DNA of 64,000 nt from Lycocorax pyrrhopterus obiensis (GCA_014706295.1 JACSVZ010000016.1:10707168-10771167); one strand, 5' to 3'; counted from the first letter of the stretch, positions 12,924 through 27,900 are shown. The notes: generated from the sequence alone by a model not told the origin. A program made the numbers and translations.

Positions 12924-15900
12924 CTGGAAATAGAAGAAAACTTTTGGTGACAAACAGAAATATGAAGGAGCTCATAGCAACAATGCAGTGAGTTATGGCC
13001 TGTGATCAGAAACAAAGTCAGAGAGCTTAGACAAACTCTATTTAACAAAAGAAATCCCAGGAAAATGAGGCAAAAAATGGTCAAGTATTTTTTTCTTATT
13101 GCCCTGATGCAGAGAAAACAGTACAGAAAACACAGAAACAGAATTATATACGTAGTCATCCACACTAAGGATTTTTATGCACTTATGTACTATATTAAGA
13201 CTATATTAATTTATGTTGTGCACACTGGAAAGTGAAATTCAGAAAATTCAGGTTTTGAGGATAATATTTAGCCCAAACCAAAATTAACTTGATTTTCTTC
13301 CAACACTTTTATGCAGCTTCATGACTTCCAATTTCATTCTTGCCTGTTTTCAGTGATCTAGAACTGCTGACAAAACTGAAATGGCTGAAAGCATTATGAC
13401 ACATATGGTGAAAATTTCATTTTTCAAAGTACTTCAGCTGTCAATAAGGCCACACTAGATTCATTCCCATGCATGAATGTCTGTCTTCTTCTATAGATTA
13501 TTTTAATAAATACAGACAGGTCACATTTGCTCATCACCATCACGATGGATAAACCTGATTTTCTACAAATGAGATAAAATTTCAAGAATAGAATGAAGGA
13601 GTCAAGTTATGGCATTTTACTAAATCAGAGGCAGCACTGAATTCTGAATCACCCTTTCTCACCATCACTCTCAAGGGTTTAAAGGAAATAGAGCTTTGCA
13701 GAGATACAAATGATGGTGAACATTCTCCAGAGATTTAAGTAAAAGTCTATCTGCCCTTTCTGACAGTAGAGAGCACATGGCTTGTTGCACACAGTGAAGC
13801 AGGACAAAATCTATTTTCTCATGTAGGTCAGGGCTGACATGTGCCCCTAATTAGAAAAGGCTGAGAAAAGAGCACAGCACATGTGCAATTGTTTATGGTC
13901 TGGTTGAGCAACGTAGCTGCTCGACCACGTTGCTTTGATCAGGTGGTTCAGAAGTCAGTCCCTGCTCATAACAGCAAACAAACAGAGATATCACCAAGAC
14001 AGAAAGTGTTAAATGGGAGCTCTGTTCAATGGGTGTGTATCTGGGAGGACTGCACAACAGTGCTATGCTATCTAATTGATGACATAAAGGAACACACAAA
14101 GCAATTATCAATACAATCTGCAAGAGGCAATGATTCAAGGGCTAATCAATAGTAAAAAGATGCAGGTCCCTGCTACAGACTGTGCTGGATCAATTAACTG
14201 CCTGCTTACAACAAAAGCACATACAAGCAAGTGAATAAAGATTTTTTCCAGGGCAACCAAACACAAGATTATTCATCTAACAAAGATTATACACTGTGTG
14301 GGGAAATCTCGAACCTGGGAAGCACTGAGTGTGGAAAAAGACTGGAGGGCCATGATGGATACTCATTTTAACATTAGCTTCAATGCCACACTGTGAACAG
14401 TTACATGCTTGGGTTGGGCTGGTAAACAGTGTAGCAGTAGCACTGGGGAAGTTCTTCAGGCTCTCCATTTAGCTTTGGCATGTCCATTCATGTGTGATGA
14501 TGGTGTTGTTCCAAAGTGTGCATCAGGAATACTTACCAGAGGCATAGGGATCATCACAAAGTAAAGTACATGAAGTAAGAATCAGAAAATATATTTTGCA
14601 ATGAAACATTGAACGAGAGAGATCTGTGCAGCTTGAGAGAAACTGAGGGTTCCGTGACAATTCTGAGGACAGTACACATTCATTGTAGGAATTCTTGGCA
14701 AAGGCAGCTCCGTGTGTGTGTGTGACAGACACTGCAAATTGTCTTCATATTTGGAATGGTCTTGCTCCTCCACTTCCTTAGAACAACATTTCAAGAAATG
14801 GCTAACTATAGAGAGTTATTAACCTCAACAGATCCATTCACGGAGAAGAATTTTGAGAACACTGGACAGCTGAACCCTGAGGAAATGGTTTCCTCCAGCT
14901 TCTGTGGACAGCCTGGAGTTCAGAGTTTCCCCAGAAACAGAAGAAAGAAATCACATGTTGCTACTCAGTTCAAAACCAGCAACTGGCAAAGAAGTCCACA
15001 AAAATGTTTAAACAAGAGAAGTAAAAGGGAGACCAGAAGTTAAAAAAAAGGATAAAGCATATTGAGAGGAGGAAGGGATTCTTTCGGCTTGCACAGGAGA
15101 ATGAGAAGATTTATTTCCTCTGCATTATTCAGAGAAAAGGTCAGGTGTGCAAGTGGTATTACGCCTTGCTTAGAATAATTGAGCTGTAATCCTAGAGTTC
15201 CCAGAAAATTAACCCTGGCAGAGGATGTATATTAAGCAATTGGCCAGTGATGTAGAGACCAGAGGCACAGGCATACATGATCACGCTTTTACAAAGAGGC
15301 GGCTGACTGAAACCTGTGCCAGGAAATGGTAAGAAATGAGCGTGTGCTGATGCTCATATGATTCAGAAAGCTTAGGACATTGCAGTCCCACACAGCCAGC
15401 TCCAACACAGGAATGGGGAGAACATGCAGCGGAGAGAAGCTGACCCTGCTGTGACAAGATAACTTAATCAGAGTCTGATGAACCGGACTCTTCAACTGAC
15501 ACAGAGACAGGACAAGTCGGCGGGTGAAAATAAAAATTAAATGAACTACGCTGTAAGTAGTGCATGAAGGCTACGGACATCTGGGCACACACAGGACTAA
15601 CTGCAGTACAGTCTGTAACCAGATCATTCAGGAACTCAGTGTGAGTGCTTTTCTAAAGTGAATGATTCTGTTTCAATAACAGATCTTGGTTCCATTTCAA
15701 TGACATCTTATGGCTGCCATAGCCAGTGGTCAAGTATTTCATTACACTGTTCTCTTCCAGCTTTAAAATGTATAAACTTTAACATAAAAGGAATATTTCT
15801 TTACTGTCTGCATAATGAATGCTAAAGAGAGCTGTGCTTCACCTGCTCAGAAAACTGTCAAGTTCTGATCTGCCAATCCTAGGAATGTTCACTAGAAGTA

Positions 15901-18900
15901 GACATTTATTAGTAATGATCCTCGAGCACATTGGTTTTGTCTCACAGGAAGTACCTTGATTAGAAAAGATCAAATTAGAAAAAAAATTATCTAGAAAAAA
16001 AATGCTGAAAAACATGAACAAGTAATTTTAAAATAATTTACTGAATAGGCAACAGGAATCCACACCCCCTGGACACCTGCTGACTTTACCAGAAACCTTA
16101 CCTTTAAAGAAAATAATCTACTAACGCTTCCCTAGGCCTCCCTTTTCCAAAATTACTAGTAAGTTTTGGTATCTAACTGTGAAAGGAAATTATTTTCAGA
16201 AAATGCTGAACTTTCTGTTATTTGAAAGTAGATTTCTTAGATACAGCGATTCTGAAAATTCAGACCTTTATATATGTAGGTTATCAATATATAGTTATAA
16301 ATAACTATAAAAGTTGTGCTACTTTTCCTGGATTGAAATGACCAAAACAATGGTTTATATTTTTCTGAACCCAAAATATACACAACAATCTCCACAATAA
16401 ACCTCCATGAATTACCTGACTTGGCAGCACTATCTTGGGTTTCATAAGGCATCATATTCTTGGAGGCACTGAAAATTACTTGGAATGAAAACATTTATTT
16501 TCATTTGCATTAAGTAGAAATACCTTTTCCAAGATAGGGAAACCCTTAATAGACAATAATGTAATTTCTAACTACATAATATGGATTTGAAAAATCATCA
16601 TTAATCTATCCCAGTCTAAGAACTTTTTTGAAGCTGGAACACTTTGAAGAGCTACTACCCAAGCTGTGCTGTGATTAACCGAGCCTGTGGGAACGCCTCA
16701 CCCATTTCAGATAATTTTGATGACTTCAGCAGTGGCACAATTTAACCTATTTCATTTTCACTGAAACAGAACTGGAGCATTCAGAAAATGAATTACCAGC
16801 AATCACCAACCAATATGCACGCATTTCTCCATGTCAGTGCACAGAAACATGTCTCCCTCAGCTGTTTTAAGAGCATTTTAACGGTAACACACATGAACAC
16901 TCTGTTGGAATTTGAAGTGATCTTGACAAATTGAAGAATTGGGAAAAAGAAACACTAAAAATGAAAGCTCTACCCTATTAAGAGAGATGTCAAACACAGA
17001 AGAAACCGTACTGGCTAGGAAACAAAATGACACAGAGGATCTTGGGATGGGGAAAAGGTCTAACAGGTCACAAAAGTATGTCATTTGTCACTAGAAAGAA
17101 AAAAAAAAAAGAAAAAAACGAAGCAAGTTTCCTTTTCAGAAAAAAAAAGAGAAAGACAATCTGGAGTGTGTCCCAGGAAGACAATAAAGAAGCTGACATG
17201 ATCTGGGAGGAGATACTGAAAGAATGGGTTAGTTAAATCTAGGAAAGAAAAAAGTTGTTTTGCTTTGCTTGTTTTTATCATAAAAAGAAGGGGGGGAGGG
17301 CTCAGCATCTGATATACAAGTGCTATGAACAGCCTGAAAAGCAGTAAGAAAGAAGCAGCCCAGTCCATAGCAAAGAAAATCCAGGTTCGATTTTAGGAAA
17401 GCCCTTTCTAACTCTACTCAACTCCTTTGGAAGTTTTTAAACACAACTGTTGGCAGGGAGCTAGGTGTATTTAATGCTATATAAGTGCCATGGCTTACAC
17501 TTGAGCTCTCAAATCCCTTCCACTTCTACTCTTGTATTATTCTGACACTCAATGCCCTGCAAGGGCTCTATTAAATTTCAAAGTGAAAAAATTACTGTCT
17601 CTAGGAAAGCAAGTAAGAAAGGCAAATTGGAGCACAAAAATGAGTGATGTGAAGAGATTCTCATTGAATAATCTGGTAAATTAGTCACAAAAATCAATGT
17701 GCCTTTGCTATCTGATCATATTACTTGTGTGTAGCAGTTAAAGAACCTTTACATCCCAAACAGAAGATCTGACAGGCTAAGAACTCTGTATCTGTCCCAC
17801 TTCACCAGTTGCACCAAATAAAGTCAGAATAACTCCCTCTGTTTTCAAGGAGCTTTGCTGTACTACCACACTTCAGATGAGAACAGTGAGCAGCGCTGGG
17901 GATCCCGTGTTTTCCCAGCGAAGCAGCCCATTCACTCTGCCAACAGCACTTAGGTGCACCGTGCATGAACTGAAATCACACATCAGAAGAGACTCCTAGG
18001 AAACGCCCATCCGCAGCACACACCTGGCATGTCGGATGGAAGCGATTGCACTACTGAATTCACTGTCAATGCTCCTACAGTTGTAAAACTCTTCGTAGGC
18101 TGGCCTGGAAGAGCCCTGGTACTCGATGCGGCTGATGCGGCAGATCCCCACGATCAGGATGATCAGCATCAGGACAAAGGCCACACACAGGGCCCCGATG
18201 ATGATGTAGAGGGAGTGACGAGGCATATTTGTTAGACTCTCTGCCATATGCCCAGATTTCCACTGCAGATCTGCCAAGAAGAAATAAAAGGTTATCATTA
18301 GTTAGTAATTTATATCCATCCTGCTGAATAGAACTAATTTATGATACTCATTTTCAATATTTCTGACTTTTGAAGCTACAAAGATAGGTAATTTGAACCT
18401 TCCCAGGCTCTGTTACCAATACACTGCCATGCCTAACATGCCACAGATTTGAATAGCACTGTGTTGAACCTTCACCCATTTTTTTCTGTTGATTTTTAAG
18501 GTCATATGGGAACACCTATCCAGTTCAATTTCCTGTATAACCCAAGTAATAGAAAATCATCAAATTACTCTTCCATTATGTTATTTTATACTGTAGGCTC
18601 TCTAAAGGCAGGCAGGTTTTATGCAAAAGCTTCTAGTAACCCACCAGTCCTCTGTGCAGTTTGGTCTAACAGTGAAGCCTTCCACTAAAATTTGTTATTT
18701 AACATGTATTAAACACACTTGGTTTTTAATTTGAAACACAGACTTTCTTACACCTATCTCCACCAGACTGCAGAGACTTCAGCATTTCAAGGACAAAAAG
18801 GACACCTCATAAGGTCCTACAGTAGTGAGTCGACTAGAGTCTTCTCCCAAGCATAATTTCCCTGAGATTCTCAAAGCAGACTTTAAAGGAAAGCCAATCT

Positions 18901-21900
18901 GGAAAAGGTTTCTTGTATTTATGTATTCCAGATCTTCTGTATAAATATTCCTGATCCCCAAACCATAGCCTATCTATGTCAAACAGATTTTCTATCAATT
19001 GCCTATGTCCTCAGATCTGTTTCTCTCTAGCAGGGGTCAGAATATTTCTAATTAACCTGTACTTCTCTCCAGGGCTCCTTTTTGGCAGTCTTTTAAGCCT
19101 ATGGTCTCATATATTATTTCAAAACAGGAACAGACTTGAATCATACTGACTACGGAAATGTAACACTCTGCAAAAGTTATTTCTAGTAGGTGCCTGTTCC
19201 TTTTTCAAATGTACTTCTTCTTTGCACTGATTTAGAAACTCTCTTTACTTAATCACAGTCTGGCAACAGGGTTACCAAGCATATGCTTTGGGAGGTTAAG
19301 ATATTCTCAGAAGCCATCTTTCAAGGATGCTGATGATGGCAGACAATTCAAGCACCTGAGTTGAAATTGCCAGTTTAGTGGCATCTGTAGAAAAAAATCT
19401 CCATCTATGGTAGAAATACAGGGCATGTACAAGGACAGGAAATACAAGAAATCCATTTTAGAGGGAGGTGGTGAGAAAGCCTGAAGCTGTAACACGTGGG
19501 ATTCAGCTGGGCAGAGTTTGGAGAAATGGCTGCTCTTTGTCACAATAGTGAAGCTTGTCCCAGACAACCTCTCAGCTCAGGGTGCTGAGACTTTGTCCAC
19601 AAACGTGAGCTGAGTTTAAGGACTGGCTGTTTGTTTCTCTTACCTTCTTCGGAGGTCAGTAAAGTTTTGATCAGCCTGAATCATGCAGTGATTTAATGTT
19701 TCTAAAGTGCTGTTACTGCAGTTTGCCCAGTCAGGATACAAAGGAGGGAATACAGCTGTGCTCTGTGCAGTTTGGGATGGGCTTCTATTTTTGTTCTGCA
19801 GCACATTTGTCACACACAGTGGTTTCTGTCAGGCTGTCAGACTAGGATGAATTCAGATCTAATGTGTGCAGATATATGGCAAGACAGTTCTGATTTAGAT
19901 TCCATGTCTTCCATCTCTGGATGACAAAGATGAGAAAAATTTCTTCCTTTTTTCCTCACTGTATCCAAATACAAAGATTAACAGCTTATACTCCAAAGAT
20001 TAGAAATAGCATATGACAGCTCGAAATCAGAATATTTTCAGTTGTTATATTAATGTTCATAAAATTAATTAAGAGTAAGATTTCAATGCACAGCACGGTC
20101 TGTACTAGAAATTCTTCATAATGTCAGTTTTCAAGTAACCACATGGTTTGGCATACCTCAGTAGCTACATTAATAATTACAACAGTGGTGAAGGTAATGA
20201 TATTAACAAATAACCAGCAGGCATTAGAGAATTCAGATGAGACATTTGTAAGCATTTTTACAGTGAATGCTCCATTAACTTTTTAGGCAAATGCATTTCA
20301 TTTCGAAAGGAAGAATATCCTCTTTATAATTAAGACCAATTTAATCCTATTTAATTGGAATTGCTAATACTGGTAAGGACCATAAGATGATATAATAAAT
20401 ATCACAATTCATCCAGGCAACGTACATCTTGTCTAGTTTGTTGTATATACAGCACTTGGAAATTAAAAAGAACAGTCTGACAAGAAGATAACCCTGAAAT
20501 CCTGTTAAGGTAGTGACTTCAAGCAGCTAAACCAGCTGGTGAAAAAATGGGGAACTATAAATAGGGTGGATCTACAAAAAAAAGATTAAGTACCAATAGC
20601 CTCCTTCATGGCCAGTAACAGAAAATCACAAAGGATAAAATGTGATCTATTTAGTCAAATGACTCCCAAACACCAGCTTCTTGAGAAGCCTGGTTTTGTG
20701 TCTTTTTCTAGCATTCAGAGGGATGGTCCAGTACAAAGTCAGTATGCAGTGTTTAAATGTAATTTCCATCACATTATTAACCATTATGTACAAACTGCTG
20801 AAAGAATATCACAAATACGACAAGGAGAACTGGAAAGATGAACAGAAGCAGATTTACTAATAAATTCAAATTTTAGACCTCAAAGAAATCCACTGCACCA
20901 TTGTATCCACTCCAGTGAGATCAGAAGTGCTGCACCTGTTCATAAAAGAGCTGGATTTGGCCTTTCTAGATATGATTAGAATTAAGTTCCCATCAGTTTT
21001 TCAATTCACAGCTCAGGGAAAGAGTGAGTACAAAGATCTTCACATGGCTACATAGATCTGTAGAAGAAAAATCTGCAGATCAAAATACTTTTAAATTCTT
21101 TCTGCAAAGTGATTTCTTCAAAACTCAATCCCTCTCTGTTTGCATAATCCTTTATAAACATGTCAAAACCTGAGTTCTTTACGAAAGCTTCCACAGCTTT
21201 GCACATAAAGCACTGCATTAGAGAAAGCATTGCTGTGTGTCCATGGTTATCTGTTTTGGGGCAGCATGGTGTCCCATACAACACACACTTTTACTTTGAT
21301 GCTGTGGCAAAGTAACTTGAATAGCAAGGGAACATCAGACATTTGCTGAAGTGAAGCTTATTGAAAAAAAGACTGGTGACCCTCAAATTTTAAACATATT
21401 TGTTCTTTAAAATGTATTTTTTGTGGCTACAGGAAGATTTTTTTCCTGTTCTCATTCAAGACCAATCCAAACCAGAATTTTTTACACTGCATTTTTATAT
21501 CTCTTCTATTATTTTTATTATTACATACATGCACTCTTTTAGCTATTGTCATGTGTTGGATAAAAAACTCAGTAATTTCAACCTCTTCAGCTGAAAACAA
21601 CTGCCATGAACAAGGCAAGGTTGAATATTTCTGGTTAAGAATCAGCCTTGTAGTGTTACTAATGCCAGTTAACACTCAAGTAATTCCCTGCTTTCTGTCA
21701 TAGCAGTCACAACATAAAAGAACTTGCATCCCTCCTAACAGGGGAAAGAAGAAATAACTGAGTAGCTGGACAGTAGAAGAGGCTCCTTCCACCCCCTTTT
21801 CTGCTTCTCTCCTTTTCCCATACGTTTACATGCACTTCACTGTGTATCTGTGGTGCAAACAGCCAAACTGTGAGTGACTGGAGCGTGACAGCCAGAGCAC

Positions 21901-24900
21901 TCCAGAACATGCACCACTGAATTCCTATAGCACATCTGCAGGCTCAGAAAGTACACAAGCCTTTGTATCCCTTTGGCATTCCGTAACATAACAGAAATGT
22001 AATTGTTACTTCACCAAGGGACTCCAGGAAGTGCATTTCCAGGATGATTATTGCTTTCTCCAAGAACTAAACCCATCTGTCAGCCAACTACTTAATAGCG
22101 AAGGCAAGCAGAATTATACTGCCTTGCTGATCAACTCGGACATGCGTGTTGCAGGTGTCACCAACATCAGCCTTGTCAGGAAAAGCTCATCTGAGCATAT
22201 TTTAGCACCAGCAATATGGCACACAGCACACAGCGTTGTGCTCCCAATGTCCGCTGGCTCTGCACCACCCAGGGAAGCGTGTGTGCCATTCACAGAGACA
22301 ACAAAAAAGGGAAGGCTGTCACCATGTCTGGGCTAGCTGGCAATAGTCTTCTGCAGTCTTTGCTGACAGCAGAAAGCACTGAAACTGAATGTACTGGGTT
22401 AAAGTAAGGACTGACATCAAGAACATCAAGAGCAGAATCCATTTTAAAAACTGTCAATATGTTTAAAGTTTAAGTAAAAGAGAGTAAAAAAGAAGAAGGT
22501 TCACATGCTCCTTATGTAAATGAGATATAGAAAACATTTTTTAATCCAGCCTCTGTGTTTGTTTTAATAATGTATCACCTATCCCTGCGACCTTAACTGT
22601 GCTAACAAACCTGTGGACCTGTATAATGACTTGAAGGGATCTATGACCACAGTACCTAAGCATTCAAGCAATTAAGCACACAGCTGAATTCCCAAGCAAA
22701 GACAACATCTCTAGCTCAAGAACAAAACATCAGGGAAATACAAAGCAGGTCTGTGAACAGCAGAACTAATGAAGCCTAATTTCCATTTTAACTCTTCTAC
22801 AGTTGGGCTTCATACTTTCTGCCTCTCCTGGACTCTCCACTGTGCCATAAGGATGCCCTTACAGTAAAACTTCTCTCTAAACTAAGAAACAAGATCACAC
22901 TGAAGCTGTTCCTTCCAACCAGTGGAACCTCTCTTAAGTCTTACTGAATGCTTTGGAAATATTTTGTCTTGGAGCCCTTCTTCGTTCTAAAAAATTTGGT
23001 GGAAATTAGCCTATGGCTGGAAAAGTTATTCCTGAAAAAGTTGGTAAATGCATGCACACACAAGTCACGGCACAATTACACAGAACCAGTTTCCTTAGGT
23101 AAGCAAGTTCCAAGTTGTTTTGCTGAAACACCACTAGAGCTGCAGGTGCTCCAAAGTCAATACAAGCCTGTTAGAACCGTGCTTACACTGCTGTGGAATA
23201 CACTTGACCCAAAGTGTGCAGGGAGGCTCCGAAGCATGAGCACAATTAAAAAGCAAACTGAGTGCCCAGCTCTGAGACAGCAACCCTGACAGTCTAGTCC
23301 GACACATCTCACAGTAGAGTGCCCAGAAACAGAAGTTTTTAACTTTCACAATCACTTTTGAAATGCTACGGCCAAAAATAAAATGAATTTAACATGATTT
23401 TAGTAATTTACATATGATCAGAGTATTTGTGCAGATAGGTATTTAGAGATAAACAGAAATTTCTTTAATATAACTTATCATTTTTAGAAACGTTTAGAGA
23501 ACTACAAAACTTACGTATTTCACAGTTTGCACCGACCCATCCGTGAGGACAATGGCAGGTGTAACCACCAGGCTGATCTATGCAAGTTCCAGCATGGTGA
23601 CATGGGTTGCTGTCACAGTCATTTACATCAATTTCACATTCTTCACCTTACATAGAGAAAAACAAAACAAAACAAAACAAACCCACAAAGTTATGTATTG
23701 GCAAGTGCCTGACACAGCAAGTACATCCCCAGTCATTTAACTTCCCTCTTGCTGCAAAACAGCTTATAGTGCAATACATCTTTATTCTCAGAACATCAGA
23801 AGTATTCCAAGAAGGAGGTATTACCCTCATTCAACCAGGTGAAAACAAAGCCTGAGGACTAAAGGACTTGACTAACCTCACCCAGACTCTGTCTCATTTC
23901 TCTAAATATAATTTCCATCCCAAGAAAATGTGCTATAACAGATGATCATGGATATTCTGATATGCTATACAATAACGTAGATAATTGGTGCCTGAGGAAC
24001 TGACACTGTACAATAGAAAGCTAATTCTTTTCCAAAGAATGCCCTTTAATTAGCACAGATCAAAAAGCACAATTTGATCTATAAACTAGCTATGGATGGG
24101 TTTACCTATTACTCTCACATTGGTTATTACCTTACATGACTAAGAGAACATTAGGTTGCAAATTATCTTGACATCAGACATTTGGATTACACCAATCACA
24201 TCAGTCTAAGTACAAGGCCAAAGTATTAAATGGGTTCCCTACCAGTCTCTGAAAGTGTAAATTGATTCTTAACAAGTACTTTAGTGCTTTTAGGAATTGC
24301 ATATTAAGATAACGGAATAAGCTGTTTCGTGAGCACACAGTAACTAAGGTCACTGTTAAAACATTTTCCAGTTTCAACAGTGTCCAATTAGTATATTGGG
24401 TTACCTGGAAATCTTCAAAATGCTATTTTTAAAATGCAATCTAGTCTCAAGTAGCAAGATCATAAGCCATGCTAAATAGCTGTTAGCTTAGTGAAGTGTC
24501 TTTAGTAATAGGCTTTTTTTGCTATGAAGTTCAAAGCAGATGTAAGTAATATCAGAAATTTTTCATTCTCACTACACTGATCACAATTCAGTGAAGTCCA
24601 GACTAATTCCTTTCTTGAAGAGACACAGTCGTACTTGGCGTTTGTCTTCCTCTAGACATGGTGAACAATGACAACTAGACATTCTGTGTAACACACAAAT
24701 CACTTGCCTGCATATCCAGGTGCACAAATACATGTAGCATTTAGACCTTCACTGTCACAAGTGCCACCGTTCTGGCAGTTGATGTTAACACAAGGATCTT
24801 TGTATAATTCACAGTGCCTTCCTGTAAAAGGAAAAATCAGTAATTGTCATTGACATGGCTGATACTGGCAGCATGGAATCAGTACCTGTGATAACTTGAC

Positions 24901-27900
24901 TTCACCTGGATGAGTGTGTGGACTCCAAACCTGTACTTCTGGCCTAATGATGTTGTGACACTAAAGCCACGTGTTTATGCTGGCTAAACTTTTTACACAC
25001 ATGCCTCCTCTCTGCTCTTCCCACAGGCCGTGGGCTAGGAGAGGCAGGGCATTTTCTGCTTAGAAGAACTACTGGATGTCTATGAAAAAGCATATAATGA
25101 AGCATAAACTGATCAGTTATCTAAAATTCTTCAGTAACACGTAAACAATAAATGTCTTGACTAGGAATTTTATGTAATAACTTATTTAATAACATACATA
25201 AGCATTCTGATGCCTCTCATTACCTACTGCTGGAAAATAAGGAGTATTACAAAAGTAATTTAAAAAATGTATTCAAATGCATAGTTAAAATAAATAATTG
25301 GATGGCTCTACTTCATGCCACTACCTTGACTCTTTCATGCCCAGTGTAGGCCTTGTTAATCCAGCAGGTTTGCCTTGCAGAAGACAGTGCAAGCTGCACC
25401 TGGCATACAAAACATATAACACAGTGTATTCCCACTTAGGGATGGGGAGAGAGACTCTAATGCTACTTCTACATGCATCATTTTCTTGAGGTCTACTGTT
25501 CAGATAAAACTTCTTTTTATATATATTTTATATGTACACACATACACACATACTCACTATAGACCTGGCAAAATCACTTTGCTGACATTTGCAGTGTTAG
25601 CAGCAGAAAGGCAGAGCACTCTCGTTGAGCATCCTGCAGGTGAGGACCAGCAGAGGCTGCAGCCCATGGGGACCTGCTGGCACAAGCTCCAGTCCTGCCC
25701 AGCCCTGAGAGCTCATGTGTCTGCCAGCCAGGGGCTGTGGGGGTGGAAGGGGCACTGCAGATGGGCAGATCTGGGGTGGTGGTGCCAAGACTGAGGCCTC
25801 TGATAGCCACATCATATCTTGAGACGGGTACCTCGGGTCTGTTCACTGGTGCCACTGAACACCTCAAGTACTGGAATGATTGGGAGCTCAGTAATCAGCA
25901 AAAGCTGCTTGCAGGCCCAGGTGCCCTCCTTTCATTTGCAGCACAATGTGCTGTGCACACAGTGCTTCCAGCTGCACTGACAGGTCCAAGGAGAAGAGAA
26001 GATGGACATTATGGAGAACATTATGGTTAAGTGCTGCTTAAACTGTCATGAAAAGCTGAGAGTCATTTCCTCACCAGGCCTCTAAAATGAAGAATTCCGT
26101 ATCTATTGTCAAAGAGCAGAGCAATCACCAGTGTGAAATACATATTTAGCCTCAAGCATCTGTTAAATGAGCATTACTTATCAGCACAGATAAGGATTGA
26201 TATGCTTAATGAGAAAATGCTGGAGCAATGTTCCTTAAAACATAGTAATTCTGTTTAAAATATTTATTTATTTTTAATCCTAACAGCATATAAAATTACG
26301 TTCAAAATGTTCTCACAGCATGATTCAACACAGAATACACTAAAAAGTATCATTTTAGCCCTCCCCAGAAGGACTTGTCACAGACCACTGATATGTGTTA
26401 ATTTGTTTACAGCTGAAATCTACTGTGAGAGAAAGGATTTTGGAGAGCCAAACAAACACTCTTCTCATCTATTTTATAAATTACTTAAGAAATGCCAAAG
26501 ATGGATTCCATTTGAACAGATCTCAGAATAGCTGCAGTTAATATGGAAAAGCAGTCACACACCTACTACTCTCTCTGGGCTTTACCGTCTTCTCAATGAA
26601 CAATCAAGATACTACCCCTTTGTGCTAATCTATTTCAAATACTAATCTTTCATTATTATGTTTTTAGCTCACTTCACTGGAGAAAATTAATAAAAAAATA
26701 ATTTGAAAGCTCTCCATGTAAAGGCTCCAACAATTGATGAAAAGTCTATTGAACAGTTATGTTTTCTTTTAAAAACGCATCACTTTCTAACATATCCTAA
26801 AAACAGCAGAAGAAACTACACCTGAGAAGAACAGAGAGAATCCACTTGTGCCCAGACAAGGACATGCATTCCTCACAGAGGAGCTAAATCTGAACTATTC
26901 ATTTGAATAAAGATTATGGGATCAGGATCAATACTGAAGTTTGTCTCTGCTAATTTTACATGAGGGATATATTTCTGCTCAGTGGAGGATACGGTATCTC
27001 TCTGTTTGTAACAGAACCTACCATAAAAAATACAGAGAACAACTGCAAACCCCAGCCTACCTTCGTATTCAGCAAGGCACGCACACTCGTAGCTGTTGAC
27101 AAGGTCTCTGCAGGTGGCTCCGTTCTGGCAGGGTGCAGACAGGCATTCATTATATTCCTCCTCACAGTAAAGGCCGTGGTAACCTAAATCACATGAAGAG
27201 GAAATAAAAATAGCTATGAAACACTTCCCAGTAAAAATTAACAATTAGGCAACTACAGACCGTGGGCAGATGCTTGCTAATTTAAATATACTGTGCAAAC
27301 TGATATATGCTAAGACACTGATTTTAAAGGCATCTGTTCCCCAGGTGAAAATTACCAAGAAAATATTGGAAGCACAATCCTGAGAGAATTCCCTGCCCCT
27401 GTGATAAACCACAGTGAGGTGTAAGGATGGAGGCTGGTGGCAGAGGCCAGAAGCACCAATGTGAATACCCACACTGATTGTTAAAAGAAATACAGGAATA
27501 TCTACTGTCTCCCAGCTCCTTTGGATCCTTGCAGCAAAGCCACTTATTCATCAAAGAGGTGATAATTGTATAACAGTAGCTAGAATGATAACATGTTTTA
27601 GCTTTAATGCTGTACAATGTCAAAGCACTGTAGAAGCATTAAGGAACTTCCATCTTTACAGTATTCCCAAGCCATAGGCCAGTATTATGGGCTGATTAGG
27701 CAAACACAGAAAGCAGAAGCAGAGAAAAGGTACACAGCCTGTTAACAGCCACTGAGTCATTCGTATTATGAGATAAGAAAGAACGAGTTAATCCACTTGA
27801 AAACAGCACCTTTTGCATTACTTAGTGTGCCACACAATCATTACTCTTAGCAGTAGTTGAAATTACAGATGTAGTGTAGTCTATGATATAATACCATGCA

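Larger units (their letters stand above)
12924..18023 (-). other. DNER: DNER last intron (5.1 kb)
   Basis: GT-AG intron (gtgtgt...tttccag) between the transmembrane exon and the terminal exon, phase 2. It holds an inverted repeat at 13907-13934, another AT-rich one at 16290-16309 (TATAGTTAT around AA), a juxtaposed acceptor/donor motif at 16096-16117, and A-rich and G-run low-complexity sequence at 17094-17155 and 17290-17300. I see no other exon. Confidence 0.85.
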
